Positions 1 through 12,638 of a stretch of 64,000 nt of DNA are shown here, piece after piece. The stretch is from Petrosia ficiformis (taxonomy: Eukaryota; Porifera; Demospongiae; Haplosclerida; Petrosiidae), in assembly GCA_947044365.1 (NCBI GenBank), contig OX345644.1, forward strand, positions 6,421,577 to 6,485,576, read 5' to 3'. Below the pieces are notes generated by a model. That model searched no databases. It was not told the origin of the DNA and worked only from the letters and a program-made list of their open reading frames with translations. The translations under genes and the position numbers were made by a program. How positions within the stretch are numbered: position 1 is the stretch's first letter; the number at the start of each line of letters is the position of its first letter.

Positions 1-86
1 TATACAATATGTAATATAATGTATACTATCAGTCTGTATAGCTATCTGTCAAGCATAATTATTATGTATGTTTATGTAACCCATAC

Positions 87-242
87 CACAAAGTTCAGTT
101 ACTTCTGCATCACCAATAAAATACTGAGCATTGCAGCCTCCACATGTATTAGAGATGCACATAGCACTGGGATAATTAGTACATTTGGTTACCTCACAAG
201 CATCAATCAAACATTGCACTGGAGGTTTATCAGGAGGACAAT
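87..242 (-). CDS. Cysteine-rich domain exon of a gene running off the left edge
   Basis: An internal exon of 156 bases on the minus strand, with acceptor before position 242 and donor at 81-86. It has phase 1 at both ends. It encodes a 52-residue cysteine-rich module with CPPDKPPVQC near the start, CEVTKC in the middle and CGGCNAQYF near the end. The plus-strand exon at 1291-1446 has the same length, phase and motif order, so the two are paralogous. Modules like this occur in secreted extracellular proteins; the function is unknown to me. The rest of the gene lies beyond position 1. No signal peptide or start is visible in 243-1290. It could be a live gene or a fragment of an inverted duplication. 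Confidence 0.6.
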
Positions 243-1290
243 CTGCAGCAGAAAAGCATTTTGAAAGAGAACTATAACAATAATTGATAATAAATTATAA
301 CTAAACCTGTTATAACACCTCCTTGTATAAACGATACCACAGCAAAATAATATATCACAGCTATAAAGAACATTCTCTTTAAAAAAAACAAGCCTTCAAA
401 CTATATACATACTGGTTACTAGCATAGATGAGTGATTTATATATTGACAAATGAACTTTGTTGACCTTTAAATCACTTCCTTCCTTCCCATGTTTTGTTT
501 ATGATATAAGGTCCCATTCCTATACTATAATACAACTGTCATCCACAGCCCTATAACTGTAGATAAAAGTCCCATTCTTCTATAGACTATTATACACAAG
601 GATACAATTGCAGGATGTAGAGAGTAATATAATTTATATGATCATCGCCCGTGTTTACATTGTAAATGTAACCAATAGTGATGGGCAATTCGATACCGAT
701 ACTTTGATACCACATCTGAAATTTCTGGTACCGATTAATGTCCAAGTATCAATACCGATACCCATACCAGTCACCACACCTCTATTTTAATCAGACACAC
801 CCATTTAATCGAAACATTTTCACATCATTTCCACATTTTTAACTGAATTTGTATAAAATGTGACGTAAGTACATGTACTATGCACATGACCATTATCAAG
901 TATTTGTATCATACTCGATACCATCGATACTGAATCCTAAACTACTCAGTATTGTATCGAAATGAAAATTATTGGTATCGCTTATCACTAGTAACCAATT
1001 TATAATTACATAATACCTACACTTTAAAAAAAAGGAATAATTGTTTATGATATATGGTCCCATTTCTATACTATTATGTTGACTGCCAAAATGTTACTGA
1101 CAAGTGTAATGGTATGTATTATAATACAAAGAAGCTATTGTTGTTTATCATATGCTTGATTGCATTCCTCAACCTTGTCCCTTCATTTATGTATGCTAAT
1201 TGATTAAGTTAACTTAATGAATTAATTAACTAATTGTATCGTGTGACTTACTGTACACTGTATAATGTTACTAATCCAATTGATTGTTAG
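243..1290. other. Spacer between two divergent cysteine-rich exons
   Basis: No firmly supported exon lies here. It contains an inverted-repeat transposon at 676-990 and short AT-rich sequence. A possible 58-base exon at 1054-1111 ends at a good GTATGT donor in phase 1, which fits the exon at 1291. It would encode a short stretch with two cysteines (DCQNVTDKCNG). It has no signal peptide and no convincing acceptor, so it is not included in the gene model. Confidence 0.5.
676..990. mobile_element. hAT-like MITE with 8-bp target duplication
   Basis: A 315-base element starts TAGTGATGGGC and ends in a related inverted TATCACTA. It is flanked on both sides by the same 8 bases, GTAACCAA (668-675 and 991-998). 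Internal sequence is rich in GATACC/GGTATC motifs and has no coding capacity. An 8-bp duplication with short terminal inverted repeats is typical of hAT-superfamily non-autonomous elements. Confidence 0.85.
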
Positions 1291-2345
1291 GGTGCCCTCC
1301 CGATAAACCATTAGTGAAATGCTTTGCTGATCCTTGTGAAGTAACTTCATGTAACAATTATCCAAATGCTAAGTGTGTATCAAACTACTGTGGTGGTTGC
1401 AATGTTCAATTCTTTGTTGATGGTATAGATGTGACAAAACAGTGTGGTAGGTATATTATATTGTAGTATGTCATTGTATATTTGTGGTTCCTTCAATACA
1501 ATACCACATTATGTAGGGGAGTTTATCTTAGTTTTCTGTAAATTTTATATTAGTGTAATATGTATACTCATATTATAAAACCATCCATTTCCCTCACAGG
1601 TTAGAGTTTATAAAGTACACGGTCTATTTACATCCTTCATGTACATCCTTTGTATACATACATAGAACAATTATATGATGGTCAAATGTTTTGAAGTCAT
1701 GTACATATATGATATATACAGGAAGACTGATGTATTGTAACAGTTATAGATTATTAGTATATCCTGACCACAGTGACATCAGACACTGAGTCACTAGTAA
1801 ACATCAAACTAATGTATTTTAACTTTAGATTGTCCAGCTGTGTGCAGTCCAGAAGTTTGTGAAACAAATCCATTAATAAAATGTACTCTGTGAGTATTAT
1901 TCTTATCGCAGTATATTATTGATCATAATTATTAATACTAGCCCTCCAAATACACCCAAAGAAATTCCTGGTTGTCCTGGATGTGATGTTACTGTATGTT
2001 CAGCTTGTCATTTCTCCACTATTGAGCAACCAGAACAATGTCTTAAATTAAATTCCTGCCCTCTCAGTGTATATGGTTTGAATTATAAGTGTCTCCAGAA
2101 GTGGGGAAAGTGTTTGAACGCGTATCCTGGCATTGCGAAAGTGAGAAATAATTGATATTATATATATGCATACATAATAATTATATATGTTAGTGATGTG
2201 GTAGTTGTGCATGCATACAAAATCATGAAGTATACATTATAATTGTTATCATAGTACAATGTCTTTACTATTTCTACAGACGTCTACTACTGGAAATATA
2301 GATGATTTCCATTGTTGGCATCCTACTTGTCCACTTCGAGGATAA
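1291..2345 (+). CDS. Small secreted-type cysteine-rich protein, 3' part (5' exons not found)
   Basis: Four exons can be joined in frame: 1291-1446, 1829-1889, 1942-2140 and 2280-2345, ending in TAA at 2343-2345. The first encodes the same 52-residue cysteine-rich module as the minus-strand exon at 87-242 (CEVTSC, CGGCNVQFF). The next two carry further cysteine pairs (CPAVCSPEVC, GCPGCDVTVCSAC). The last ends CWHPTCPLRG. The visible part is about 160 residues with no membrane segment. The upstream start and signal peptide are missing, so the gene is incomplete as modelled. The spacing of cysteines suggests several disulfide-bonded modules in an extracellular protein. The family name is not known to me. 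A polyadenylation signal AATAAA lies at 2684-2689. Confidence 0.7.
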
Positions 2346-2561
2346 GTGGTATTAACTATCTGATGAATGATGAACACACATCTTAATAATATGAAAATAT
2401 GTAGTATTAGACTTTATGTATTATGAGTAGATTATCAGATTATTTGCATTGTGTTTATATATATTGGTATAATTTAGAAATATGTTTAGAAATTTCTGAA
2501 CTATTATATAGATGTAAGTTGTCTTTGCCCAATTAAAGAAAAAAGTATACTACGTGCATAC

Positions 2562-2597
<36 letters not shown>

Positions 2598-3249
2598 TAT
2601 TGAAATTCTGACCAATGAGATTGCAGGAAAGGCATCACCTGCCAGCACTTTAAATCATATGATATATACAAGTGTGAATATGCAATAAAGCACATAAAGC
2701 ATCTTTTAGGTATAATACGTGTTTTAATGTGGGTACTTGGGTGGGACCAATAAAAGGCTCGATCTCCTATTTAATCTCTACTACATGCAACTTTAAATCG
2801 TTGCAACTGTAATAACCAATCAATCAATCATTTTGACAATCTTGTTTTTGCAGTGTATACTGTCCCATTCCTCTACTATCACACACAAGGATACAATTAA
2901 ATACGATATTAAATGGGTCATTAGCCAGTGTGCCGGTTCAGTAAGATTGAGGTTAAAATATGGTTGCCATGGCTCTTGACATTTGAAGTTTACAAAGTTG
3001 GAAGTAAAATAAGATGTGTTATGTATATCGTTATTATCACTACAGAACCCCAAAACCAGTCATGTTTGGTACCAAGGGATGAGACTAGCAGTTAATCAAG
3101 ACCCTGAACACCACACCTCTTAGCTTACAGTATAATTATATTCATTGATCTTTTGGTAACTATACTAATAATTATTATAACAATTTTCATAATCAGTAGC
3201 TAATAATTAGTGTCATGTTATTCTTGAGAGAAACGTATAACAGCTTTAG
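2346..3249. other. Convergent intergenic region
   Basis: This lies between the 3' ends of the cysteine-rich gene (plus) and the KY-like gene (minus). It holds a (TA)n run near 2566-2592, an AATAAA at 2684-2689 and a short motif near 2868-2898 (GTCCCATTC then ACACAAGGATACAATT) that recurs near 570-609, with weaker relatives near 509 and 1057. No gene seen. Confidence 0.6.
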
Positions 3250-6200
3250 TCAAAACGTGCTATGGACTGGAGTAATATGCAAAGTGTGTGTGAACACAAG
3301 TTCCCAATGGCATTTTGCTGAATTCAAAGGCCAGCTGTGTTTAGCAAAAATTTGAATCTCCCATACACCAGTACTACTTAAGTGTGTGAGAAAATTGTAC
3401 TGTTCTGGGTCATCTATAGGAACGAGTTGAGTAGCCCCTTTAATTAAAGTACCATTATTTCTAGCTTCATGTACAACTTGGGTAAATTCTGGCTTGTGAA
3501 ATTTGAATGATATTTGATTGGGGGTTCCTTGTAGAAATGAAGGTAATAGAAGACTTGGTTTTAAAATGGCCATGTGATACTTTGTGAAAAAGGAAGTGCG
3601 TAATTGTGGATATACCAAACCAGTAGTAGCTTTTGATACTGAATAGAATAACTGTAATACCAATTGGATATCCTTGGTAGACTCCCTATCGGCACCAAAG
3701 ATCTGTATAATCCATTCTCCTATATCTGGAAAAACAGCTTCTAATTGATATACATCACTTGACCAACCTTGTGGTACAATAACAGCTTGATTATAATACT
3801 CTTTATCAGGCTCATCACTCTTAAATATAACAGGAAAGATCCTTATTTGTTCAGCAACAGACAACAGAAAACTTGCTTTATTTTCAATATTACACTTATA
3901 TGGAATGTATTCACATGGAATAGACATATGAAAACTATAGAATGATGGATATAGCCTAGGAAAAAGCATATTACTTTGATGTATTGTGGTTGTAAACTTC
4001 ATTTGGCAAATTACAAGCTCATGTGACAAAGACTGGTCAAATAAGGCACTAATAACGAGATTCCATTCTCCACTATCTGGAAACATAACCTCAACACGAT
4101 GTATATCATTACCCTCAGGAGCTGTAAATGCACAATGACTATACTTTGGAGATGTCCTTTCAATCTCATTCGACCAACCATATCGTAGTTCAGCATGAAA
4201 GTGCGCAGAGCCTGGAGCTTTTAGTCGTGTAACAAAGTGTTCAACATTACAATATAATAGTATTCCATCTAAAAGCTTAATTTCATATTTCGTGGTGACA
4301 TCTTTGTTGAATATTGCAAATGAGGTATTTGGCATGCACTCATCTACGTCAAAATAGCAACTGAAAAGATTACTAAATTCAACGCCCTTTTCACTGCTTG
4401 GACAAGAAAGAACTTGTGCGATCCACTTACCTGGTTGAGGTAAAACGATTTTTAATTCATATTTGTTAATTGAGGATTTAGTGATCATTGTATACTGGTC
4501 ATATTCAATTAGTATTGCACTGGTGTTAATCAACAGCGAGCGAAATTCTAGTATCTCATTTGTACAGAAAGGGATTTTGATGACCTCTTTACCAGTTTCT
4601 TTTATAGGATCGTTCCGGACAAGTTTCACAGTATTGCTTTGTATCCATGGATACCAACCAATATGACCTTTGAGGCTGATTACATTGACTTCATATGACA
4701 TCACTAGCAAATCAGATTTTTCATTTGAAGTGCTGTTTGTCGAAATACAAACAGTCCACAAACCAACTGAAGGAAAAATAACATGGAGTTTCCATAAGGA
4801 TTGATTCTTGAAATCTCTTGTGAGTGATGTGTAATAATGGAATTGCGAATTTGAGTCAACTGATCTCAATCTACCAGATGTAATGAAATGAATAAACTCG
4901 GTTGCAGTATCAGCTTTGAAATATAAGATCAATTCACCAGATCTGCATTCAGCAACATGTGATTTAGTACAGTTAGAATTGCACATATCATCCCAGTATA
5001 ACAATTGGAAGTCATACTTCTGTGCTGCATTAGCATTTATTTCAGGGAAGCCCAAGTATCTATCCGAATCAGTTTCACAACTGACAAGATATGAACAGCA
5101 AAAGTTAAAAGAACTTTCACAGAAATCTTTTGTATACAACTTTAACGTATACAGGCCCTGATCTGGTATTATAATGTACAAGCATACTTTGCCGCCATCA
5201 ATACCGTAATCATAGAAAACGTATTTATCATACTTTCTCTTAGTTGTTGCACTCGCACTACTATCTTCTGGCCAATCATTTAGCACACATACAACCTGGC
5301 TGTTTAACGATATATTAAGAGTGACTTTGATAACCGGATCGTCTGAATATGGAGGCATCTTCAACAATTCTTGCAAATCACCTAGCTGAATTCCTACAGG
5401 TTAAATATAATTACTAAAATGATTACAATTATAATAGCTTATATATATACACAAAATCATGTTACATTAATTCGACATCCTAAGTATTCACTTGCAATAC
5501 TGCAGTTATTTCCTAAACATTATAAAGCTGCATTTCATATATATAATTATATTAGTTATATTTACCAAGGTTAAAGAAACTTGGTGAAAGGACTACAAGT
5601 GTTTGTAGCTCTTGTAAATTTACTGGGAATTCAAGCAGCTGCCAAATTGGATAATCAGGCCAGTGAGTAAATATCATCTGTTCAGGGGGTACCACGAAAT
5701 ACTCTGACGTGAACTTTGGAATGAAAGAACCTCTATTGACAACCCCTGAAGCATATGTACAATCCAGCAAATGCCATACACCATCAAGCCTAACCTATAG
5801 TTAGATAGATAAGTGGATGATGAATGAATGAACGAATCACATTGATTGTAGCTTCATTGTATAAATGAATTAACTCACAGCATTCCATGAATGAGTATTT
5901 GCTTTGTTAGGAGAGAAAAATTGTGGATGTTTTGTCTTCTGATCACATAATGAACTTCTAAAATGCCCTTCAACCACATTCACTTCCAGATCAGCTTCAA
6001 GAGCGATTGCTTTAAAAATATTTGAATATCCACTACAAATGGTAACACGATGGTCCATGACATATTCCGAGCTGACATCTGGTGGACGTTCACCAGCAAT
6101 TAGATTATCCCAAGCCAATACATCATACTTAATATTAGTCGCAACCCAGTTGTATATTGTGTAAAGTTTCGCTAGTTGTTTATGAAGATGATTACGAAGT

Positions 6201-6697
6201 GTAGACAAATAATCAGCAGACTCACCGGTAAGTATAATAGCAATTTCTTCAACAGAACAATTACTGGAACTAACGTGAGAGACATATCTTTCAATGTCTA
6301 GTAACAGTCCATTTTCATTCCATGATTGTAAAATCGATTTTATGGAGTTTCTTTGAAAACATTCTTCTGGATTAGGTTGCAAGTTGTTAAATAATCTAAA
6401 ACATTTGTCTCTACTTTGTGAAGAAATACAAACTGGATGAAACCCATCAGGAGTACACAATTCTTGCTCTGTCTCCAGAAAATGGCTGTTCGTCTTTTGC
6501 TTCGATTGTTTCTTAAACTCAACTGGAAACAGAGAAAGGCTAGGTGAAATACTGTCATCTTGAAAACTTTGATATGGTAACTGCTGTCTGATAACACCAT
6601 TTGTGGCTCTGTTTGACAGTCTGTCTATATTCTGATCTAAGCTTAGTTGTGGATGGATCTTTATTGGTTCTTTCAATTTGCAGCATCCTCCTCCCAT
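3250..6697 (-). CDS. KY/hillarin-like transglutaminase-like protein, predicted N-myristoylated
   Basis: Three minus-strand exons join in frame: 6697-5879, 5794-5566 and 5393-3250, giving 1063 residues with TGA at 3252-3250. The transglutaminase-like core spans roughly residues 160-290. Its catalytic triad appears complete: Cys221 in TICSGYSN, His269 in THSWNA and Asp284 in LLDCTYASG. The long C-terminal part contains several repeats of the kind seen in KY and hillarin proteins, each with a phrase such as FPDSGEW, FPDIGEW or FPSVGLW. These proteins act at the cytoskeleton, and their peptidase activity is uncertain. The N-terminus MGGGCCK fits N-myristoylation of Gly2 with palmitoylation at Cys5/Cys6, so membrane anchoring is likely (inference). 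Introns are short (71 and 172 bases). The start is the only ATG that places this motif first. Identification to family is strong; the exact ortholog is uncertain. Confidence 0.92.
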
Positions 6698-7930
6698 AGT
6701 GCTTGGTTGAGATCCACCCTTACTAGAAGACCACCCACAAAATGAAATGAATAATGCATTAAATTAATGAATAATGTTAATTTAGGGATGATATTTGTTT
6801 GATACACATTTATCGTTTATTTTACAGATTTCTTATCGAAAGAACAATTTTGAAAGTTTAATTAGTGGCAATTGTTTGTTATCATTAAAAAATTTATTAT
6901 CAAAAGTGTGCTTGTATTACATTTTATCAGAAATTAATTATTATGACAGCAGAATGTTTGTTGAAAGGTGATTGTGTTTCTGACATGCATGCATAACAAT
7001 AAATTAATTTTTAATTTTCATACTTATAGTTGGCATATATAAATGGTCACCTACACTACTATGCCTCATGTGGTTAGCTAGCTACATTCATCATGAAAAC
7101 AAATTTATCAAATATTGAGTACCCATCCAATAATGCTAACACTCAATATAATTCCATGTATATTTACTTCACTACTCATTTTAAATTCAAACCCAATTAA
7201 TGGAATCAAGAAGTTTAGATATAATGTATTTTGTCACCATCACAGTTCACTCAGTGATACAATACTGATATAGATGTTAAATACATAGTCTATTACATAT
7301 TATTAATATATATGTTATAGGCATGAAGATAAAATCATTACACCTCTCCAATTATAAGTTATTCTTTGATAGAAGTTAATTATTAATTGAGCAAATGAAA
7401 AACATTTTCTTACTGGTGAAACGAATTTGTTGTTTTTTTCATATAAAAAAAACAAACAATTAATACATTAATATCCAAATGTAAATTTACACCTTAATGA
7501 ATAAAATACTGGACACTGTAACAATGTCATGCATGTATAGTAAAGTCATTAATTTTTGTAATAGCATTATTACAAAGGTAATTCGCTAAAGCATGTGCAT
7601 TATTATTCAGCCCATTATATTCGAATTTTAATTGTTTATGTAGAATTAAGAAACAACATTGACTTGGCACTCCTATATTACATGTTGTTTGTGTATATTA
7701 CTCATACATAATGAGTGTGTGTGTATATATATCTATTATATACATTGTATACATACATATAGTTAATAATTAGTTTTGTTTGTGTAACATCACAAACTGA
7801 AATTTTCATAGATATTGTTTATGACATCACAATGAAAAAATCAACACGGAATCAAAAATTGTGTATAAAACTTTCACTGATGCAAGCAATACCACTATTC
7901 ACACATTGTCTGTTTGTGAAGATCTCTAAG
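6698..7930. other. Divergent intergenic region
   Basis: About 1.2 kb separates the KY-like start (minus) from CUB-like gene 1 (plus), so both promoters should lie here. The sequence is very AT-rich with no clear TATA box or coding exon that I could defend. The reading frame of the CUB-like first exon is open upstream to 7832, but the ATG at 7931 gives the proper signal peptide. Confidence 0.5.
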
Positions 7931-9544
7931 ATGCATGGAATACTGCTACTGCTACTGCTCATTCCTGTCCTAACTAGGATTAATGCTGACTTCACAGCAC
8001 GAAAAACTAATAAAAAATTGGAGATCGAGCTACAGGAAATAGCAAATGCAGAAACCACTGAAAGCATTGTAGAAACAATGGAAAATGCAATGCTTTACAA
8101 TTTGGATATAGTGCCATGTGATGATGCACAACTACCACAAGCAAAGTAAGATAATATATACATTAACTTTAGTTCATTGCCTTTTCATATTGTTTCTTCC
8201 ATACAGTGAAATGAAGACGTACAAAACATGGGTATCCTTCAATTTTAACAAAATGGGATGGATGTGCAAGCCAAAGTTTATACAAGGACATAATTTCTCA
8301 AATCTTGATGAAGAACCGTTTCAATTCCTGACCACTCCTAAATACAGCAGTATGAAATACGGGCACCGAATATTACAGTATATTAATTTCCAATGTCCAG
8401 ATAACACAATCGGACATATTTGGTCAATGAACACAGACATTCAACAAAGAGTAACCATTGGAAACAATGATATATGTTTGGATTACTTAAAAATAGAATA
8501 CAACAAGGGAAACTCTGTATGCCCAGATATATGTGGGAATGAAACTATTACCACTATGGGTTGTAGTACAATATTTGATGACCTCTTCATTACATTTCGG
8601 TCAGATGCTACTAAAAACGCTGGAGGTTTTGTAATGAATGTTTGCTGTTTTAATCCTGGTCTAGCTAACCAAGCAGGCTGCTTTAAAATGAATAATCAGG
8701 TCACGGTAGAAGAGTATTTTCAAAAGGGACCTTCAAAAGAGACGTTTCCTTCAGTTGAACAAGATACTGATTATAATGATGAGTTTCAGGATTATCTCAA
8801 AGAATACTACGAATATCTTAGCACTTTACAGGTATGTGTATATGCAACAAGGAAAGCATATCATAATGACTGAATATATAAATATAATTTTAAATAAAAT
8901 TTGTTGGTCAAAAGCCCTTTTTCAACATATCTATTTTTTGTTAATTCAGACACAGGACCAAGGTGGATACATACCGTATGATGCAACACAACAGTTGATT
9001 AAATTCTATCAGTCATATGTCGGCAATGCACTCTCTAATTCCAGTAAGTTTGTATTACACATTGATTCGATTATTATTGTATCAGAATACTAACAAAATG
9101 GAATGTCAATTGATCAATTATATGTAATTATGTACTAATATAAATATTTATACTCACAGTTGGATCCAATGCAAACATTCTTCATCTTGCTATAATAACT
9201 GAGAAAAGTTGTGATCCGGCAGATATTGCTGTTGCACAAACAATTCTTCGTGTATTTCCACAAGAAATGGTTACCCAGGCGAAACTGCAAACATTGGGAG
9301 GTAAGAAAAAAGTTATTATACATACATAGGTATATAATTATACATTTATATCATGTTGTATGTATGTATGTATGTATGTGTGTATGCATGTATGAATGCA
9401 TGTATGTATGAAATACTATGCATGTATATATGTAACAATGTCTGTCCCCAAATGCTTGTGTATATGTATCTTGTGTAGTATGCACTGGTATATGTACATA
9501 CACATAACAACTGTTTATTATCTCTCATTGTAGCATTTGAATGA
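7931..9544 (+). CDS. CUB-like secreted protein 1
   Basis: Five exons: 7931-8145, 8207-8831, 8950-9043, 9160-9300 and 9534-9544, giving 361 residues. A signal peptide occupies about residues 1-19 (MHGILLLLLLIPVLTRINA). Exon 2 encodes a region resembling a CUB domain: ILQYINFQCP, then CLDYLKIEY, CPDICG, and FITFRSDATKNAGGF followed by a double cysteine. A charged, aromatic stretch (EYYEYL) and a helical C-terminal half follow. The last exon encodes only three codons and the stop. CUB-like gene 2 at 17156-18929 has the same five-exon layout, phases and last microexon, so the pair arose by duplication. It is presumably extracellular. No enzyme motif is visible. An AATAAA lies at 9706-9711. The CUB assignment rests on motif pattern only. 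Confidence 0.8.
9355..9420. repeat. (TATG)n microsatellite
   Basis: Imperfect TATG/TGTA tetranucleotide array in intron 4 of CUB-like gene 1. The same intron of CUB-like gene 2 carries a longer array of the same motif. Confidence 0.9.
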
Positions 9545-9865
9545 TAAAAAAACAAGAAATTCATCAAACAGTTTGTAGAAATCTTACAGCATTTTAGTTT
9601 GTTTTTGATTTTTAGTATTTTCTTTCTACAAAACAAATACGTATTCATAATAGCCTCTTAATTATAGAATCACTTACACTTTCAAGTTAAAGAAATAGAT
9701 AATGCAATAAATGTTCAATATAATATTCAAATCCCAATTGTTCTTGAACATTTTCACATTTCAATAATCATGTTATAACATTACTTAACCAGTATTAATT
9801 AATTACCATAGTGTGTACTATAGTAACCATTGATGTACCGTGGGAGTTATATGCCCATAACCTAA

Positions 9866-10359
9866 TAGCCTCATACCCAGGCCCTCTAAGATGGCTTAGA
9901 AATAGAGCCTGCATTCCGCTGTTAGTGTATGCATCAATTAGTGTGTAAAATAACACACCGTCACTAAAGGGTGTGTCAGTTTGTAGTACACAATAACACA
10001 GGCAAGATCTGCTCCTGGTTTGGAATGTGATCACAATATCCATGGTGCTGTACAGAACAGATAACACACCGTCACTAAAGGGTGTGTCAGTTTGTAGTAC
10101 ACAATAACACAGGCAAGATCTGCTCCTGGTTTGGAATGTGATCACAATATCCATGGTGCTGTACAGAACAGAGATCACTCGATTGAAACTAGGCATATTG
10201 ATTATACTACCTATTTTCAGCTAAGTGAAATGGAAAGATGACGATAGTGTCATGGTTGTCCCAGAAATCTGGGAAATTAAAACCTAATTAGCACATGTGT
10301 AAACAGTTGAAGTAAGGCTCTTTTTCTCCACCATCTTAAAAAGCCTGGGTATGAGGCTA
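9866..10359. mobile_element. Terminal-inverted-repeat element with internal 111-bp tandem repeat
   Basis: The ends form inverted repeats of 27 bases with 24 matches. The left arm, GCCTCATACCCAGG and onward, starts at 9868. The right arm ends at 10357 with CCTGGGTATGAGGC. Both are bordered by TA, compatible with a Tc1/mariner-type target. Inside, two 111-bp direct repeats run from 9951 to about 10172 and look essentially identical. No transposase is present. Confidence 0.8.
9951..10172. repeat. Two tandem copies of a 111-bp unit
   Basis: The unit beginning TAACACACCGTCACTAAAGG recurs at 10062, exactly 111 bases later. Because 111 is divisible by three, one minus-strand reading frame stays open through both copies. 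Near-identity points to a recent duplication inside the element. Confidence 0.9.
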
Positions 10360-10790
10360 ATAGCATACCTGCTGACAGTTAATTACTTTACACTTTACAT
10401 GAAAGGATGCCTGACTGAACTAATTATTTTATGTAAATATTGTCTCAACAGAAAATTTCTTAATTGTATTATACACACCATAAAAGGAGTGGGTGGATGG
10501 CTTCCCTTTGTAGTAAAACTAACTAACGTGTATATATAGTCTACTGCACTATTCACATCATATAAATGCATACTACCAAGTCACAGGTTAATACGGCAAA
10601 TAATATTATTTCACATATATATAAGAATAGACTAAACATTATCTGAGCCTACATCCTACATTCCACTATAGGGTGTGCATATGAGTAATAATACACCAAC
10701 TATTGAGCATATCAAATTACATATGACAATTTGTGAGTAAGCACTTGTATACTCTACATATTGTCTATACTTACTACGTAAGTGTACAGA

Positions 10791-11883
10791 ATGAATTTAT
10801 GGTTGATTCTAATCTGTGTTTTGTCCTTAACATCTTCTGTTCCTCATCAAATTTCTCCTAAAACAGGTGAGTAATGTTTAATTATACTTATAGTAACCTA
10901 ATATCCTTCATTTGTTTGGTAGAAAATGTTGAAAATCTAATAATAATGCTACTAAACATGGTCAAGAATTATGAAATTGCTTTTATAACTATGGTATCTA
11001 ATCACACATATTGTATATATGCCATCAGAAGCCACAGTATTCTATATAATATCATACTGCCAATGATTAATACGTGAATATAACAGATACGTCCACATAA
11101 ATTTCAAGTGGTATAGTTTATATAATACATACTATTGATGCAAAATAACACCTAACCACTTAGACTGATATGGTAGTATTATATTATATCATTATTATTA
11201 CATGTATATATATACATGAATATATTTATATAATATAACTATATACATAATAATTATAATATATATAGCAGGTCTCTATCTGATTTATCAGAGCTGCTAA
11301 GGCTGAGGATGCCTCTAGTTGCATGCAACTAGAAACATCCAAAACCAAGACTACACCATGACCAGCTATACTTTCTCAAAACATTTAGACTATGAACTAT
11401 AATTATGTAGCCAAAAAATTGAAGGTTTCAGATTGGGTCAAAGCTTTTCCCAAAGTTACATAGCGTTGATAAACTAACCATATCAAATGATTGTGTAATG
11501 GTAGGAAAGTGATAATATACACATACACACACATTGAAGTATGGGCCAAATTAGCTCAACAATGGTTAATGTGTGCACCATTGGGAATACATCTTGAGCC
11601 AATTAAAAAAGAGTTCATGCTATTAGTGACAATATAATCATAATTAACTGTACCATCTGGCTCAAAGAAAAAACAGTGCAGTGCAAAATAAGAAGCTCTT
11701 TGTGCCAATGGTGTGGCATATAAGCTTATCAAAAACACTGCTGTGTTTATATTATACCACATTCCTACCATTGCCATGTGGTTAGTTTATCCAATCAACA
11801 TTTTTGGTGGTTGGCAAGTCTGATAAATCAGATAGAGCCATACTATATATACATTACATATTTATAATTAGAATTATTATGCA

Positions 11884-11919
<36 letters not shown>

Positions 11920-12524
11920 TTATTTATTTATTTATATTTATATTTATATTTATATTTATATTTATATTTATATTTATATTTATATTTATATTTATATTTA
12001 TATTTATATTTATATACTTATATAAATGTGCACATTTGATGATGGCAGTGAAGTTATTTTAATTCACATGTGTGTATTACATTCCTTTGGCACAGGAGTG
12101 ACTTTATATCTTGACGGTATCGGTTATATCCAAAATTACCAACAACTACAAGCTGCAAATATAACAGAAACAAATGGTTTGTGGTGTGTGGCTGCACAGA
12201 GAGCTAGTGGAATATTCTGGATACTTCCAAATGGAGCAATTTTACCTAATTCAAACACCAAAGCGATAGGGGGTCTAAAAGCAACACTTCTTAAAAATAA
12301 TAGTGATAGTATTGCTCTTGGATTGTTTTCAGCAAATGGCAATATAACCTTATATGGTGTGTTTACATGTGATGTTCATGATATACCACGAGAAGGCTCT
12401 ATCACATCAAAACATGTATGGATAGTTAACGGTGAGAATGTATGCCTATATCTTCATTTTGAAAGTCAAAGTTTACATACATACATACAATCATACATAC
12501 ATACATACAATCATACAGACATAC

Positions 12525-12555
<31 letters not shown>

Positions 12556-12607
12556 CATACATACATACATACATACATACATACATACATACACATACAT
12601 ACATACA

Positions 12608-12638
<31 letters not shown>

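Larger units (their letters stand above)
9545..10790. other. Intergenic region with an inverted-repeat element
   Basis: This lies between CUB-like gene 1 and the Ig/FN3-like gene. Apart from the element at 9866-10359 and the polyadenylation signal at 9706-9711, it is featureless AT-rich DNA. The core promoter of the next gene should lie just before 10791. Confidence 0.5.

Noticed and set aside
1054..1111. Possible first exon of the plus-strand cysteine-rich gene
   Set aside because: Phase and donor fit, but there is no signal peptide, and the segment shares a short dispersed motif (GTCCCATT), so support is weak.
11804..12025. Open frame of alternating Ile and Tyr
   Set aside because: Product of the TA/TTTATA array, not a protein.
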